From positions 350 to 6,166 of the forward strand of contig MGSU01000267.1 in NCBI GenBank assembly GCA_001799195.1: a stretch of 5,817 nucleotides of DNA. The letters are read 5' to 3'. Source of the stretch: Deltaproteobacteria bacterium RIFOXYA12_FULL_61_11 (GTDB lineage: Bacteria; Bdellovibrionota_F; JAHFAK01; YA12-FULL-61-11). The translations under genes and the position numbers were made by a program. Each line of letters starts with the position of its first letter. Positions within the stretch are counted from its first letter, which is position 1. Positions 4,944 to 5,817 of this stretch are shown in pieces. Below the pieces are notes generated by a model. It saw only the letters and a list, made by a program, of their open reading frames with translations. It was not told where the DNA came from and did not search any database.

Positions 4944-5817
4944 TTACTCTCTTCGTGGGGGTAATGCCAGGGGGATCTCTTCGCCCCGGAGCGGTCTTCC
5001 GAGCACTCCGTGAGCATAGGATTCGGCGAGGAGCGCTCGGAACGCTCTTTCCCGACCGGTTCTCCGGAGGTAGTCGCGGGCAAGACCGCCACTTCCGCCG
5101 AGCAGGGCGAGGACCACGGTTGCTTTTGCATCCCAAGTGGCGACCGGAGCGATCCCTGGTCCACGTGCCGAGGCTGCTTCGGCTCCACCGAGAGGTCCTT
5201 GGATCCCCGGATGTTGGAGCATGCGGAGATACCAGGCCAGGCCGACGATCGGGTCCAGCATGATCACCGGGAAGGCCGCGTAGGGGACGGCGACGTCGGT
5301 GCGTGCTCCCGACTGCGAGGCGGCCTCGGGTAGGCCGAGGTTGCTCGCATAGGTGAGGGGACCGGTCTGGGGGAGATGGGCCGAGGCGAAGAGGCCCGGG
5401 ATACCGCGTTCGCGGGAATAGATGGTCCTGAGGCGCTGGTTGTTGTGCAGCACCCGTCGTACCAGGGGGACGTCGAGGTAGGGGGCTTGCAACAGGTTCC
5501 ATTCTTCGTGCGAGGAAAAATACCAGCCCTTGCGCACGGTCACGGGCCCTGCCGCGGTCTTCACGTCGATGAGTTCAGGCGGTTGGGCGCGCCACACCTG
5601 TCGCACTTGGTGCCGCGTAGGGCGGGCGTACAAGGACCAGAAGAGGGTGAACAGTTCGCCCTCGAAGGGGTCTTTGAGGTAGTAACCCTCGGGAGGGCTC
5701 GAATAGGTCTGTTCGCGAGGGGGGCGTTCGGGGCGTGGGATGCTGACCTCTCCGCGCAGCAGGCCGGTCGTCGGGGCGAAGAACATCCGGTGGGCGTTGG
5801 AAGCCATCAGGGCGATC
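4944..5817 (-). CDS. C-terminal part of a probable glycoamylase-like (PF10091-type) carbohydrate-active protein, 5' end cut
   Basis: The frame is open to the window edge (I-A-L before the M at 5807) and lacks any signal peptide, so the true start is outside; 290 residues are visible. Counting from that internal M, PFEGELFTLFWSLY (47-60), IPGLFASAHLP (136-146), DVAVPYAAF...DPIVGLAWYLRML (171-197), GIQGPLGGAEA (201-211) and TWDAKATVVLALLGG (224-238) follow the order I recall for glycoamylase-like domains (PF10091). That fold occurs in GH144 endo-beta-1,2-glucanases and in cyclic beta-1,2-glucan synthases: a WEG/FEG-like helix, a short loop, APYAS..A, then GxxGPYGF. The match is from memory and partial, and several positions differ. 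In the family these are (alpha/alpha)6-barrel glucan-active proteins. Four bases separate its TAA from the GH3 TTG, so the two are surely co-transcribed, consistent with paired endo- and exo-action on a beta-glucan. A DUF3131-type or wholly different helical-barrel protein remains possible. Confidence 0.6.
   Translation of the reverse strand, partial: IALMASNAHRMFFAPTTGLLRGEVSIPRPERPPREQTYSSPPEGYYLKDPFEGELFTLFWSLYARPTRHQVRQVWRAQPPELIDVKTAAGPVTVRKGWYFSSHEEWNLLQAPYLDVPLVRRVLHNNQRLRTIYSRERGIPGLFASAHLPQTGPLTYASNLGLPEAASQSGARTDVAVPYAAFPVIMLDPIVGLAWYLRMLQHPGIQGPLGGAEAASARGPGIAPVATWDAKATVVLALLGGSGGLARDYLRRTGRERAFRALLAESYAHGVLGRPLRGEEIPLALPPRRE
4947..4953 (-). promoter_or_regulatory. Ribosome binding site AAGAGAG supporting the TTG start of the GH3 gene
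   Basis: Purine-rich AAGAGAG on the minus strand lies seven bases before the TTG at 4937-4939, directly before the TAA stop (4944-4946) of the upstream gene. The Shine-Dalgarno is therefore inside the end of the preceding reading frame, as expected for tightly packed operon genes. Confidence 0.5.

Overview
The window comes from a GC-rich bacterium with an outer-membrane-style secretome. Every readable gene is on the minus strand, and each one whose N-terminus is visible starts with a signal peptide, two of them lipoprotein-type. Nothing fixes the phylum. The loose lipoboxes and the three-module xPxRxxDTR...GYF repeat protein would fit Myxococcota, Acidobacteriota or a related lineage, but that is an inference.

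Reading in the direction of transcription, from high to low coordinates: (1) 4944-5817 is the C-terminal part of a protein resembling glycoamylase-like (PF10091) proteins, cut by the window edge. (2) 2729-4939 is a complete exported GH3 beta-glucosidase. It starts at a TTG four bases after the stop of (1). (3) 1269-2732 is a lipoprotein with a Pro/Thr/Ser-rich linker and three ~111-residue modules; its ATG overlaps the GH3 stop (ATGA). These three look like one operon. A plausible reading is extracytoplasmic beta-glucan breakdown: the first enzyme cuts polymer, GH3 releases glucose, and the modular lipoprotein plays a surface or binding role. The substrate is not shown by the sequence.

After a 163-base gap with a perfect TATAAT comes (4), 392-1105, the most unusual gene here. 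It encodes a 237-residue putative lipoprotein made almost entirely of 17 gapless decapeptides, consensus [GPA]-aromatic-x-x-C-[LV]-A-x-G-x. They are organised as eight 20-residue units carrying HPWY, so a cysteine falls exactly every ten residues from 64 to 224. The protein ends in eight aspartates. I do not recognise this family.

After a further 167-base gap, (5) 1-224 is the first 74 codons of another secreted protein with a Pro/Thr/Glu-rich linker, running off the left edge.

No RNA gene, mobile element, CRISPR array or convincing rho-independent terminator was found. No stretch longer than 300 bases lacks a gene.
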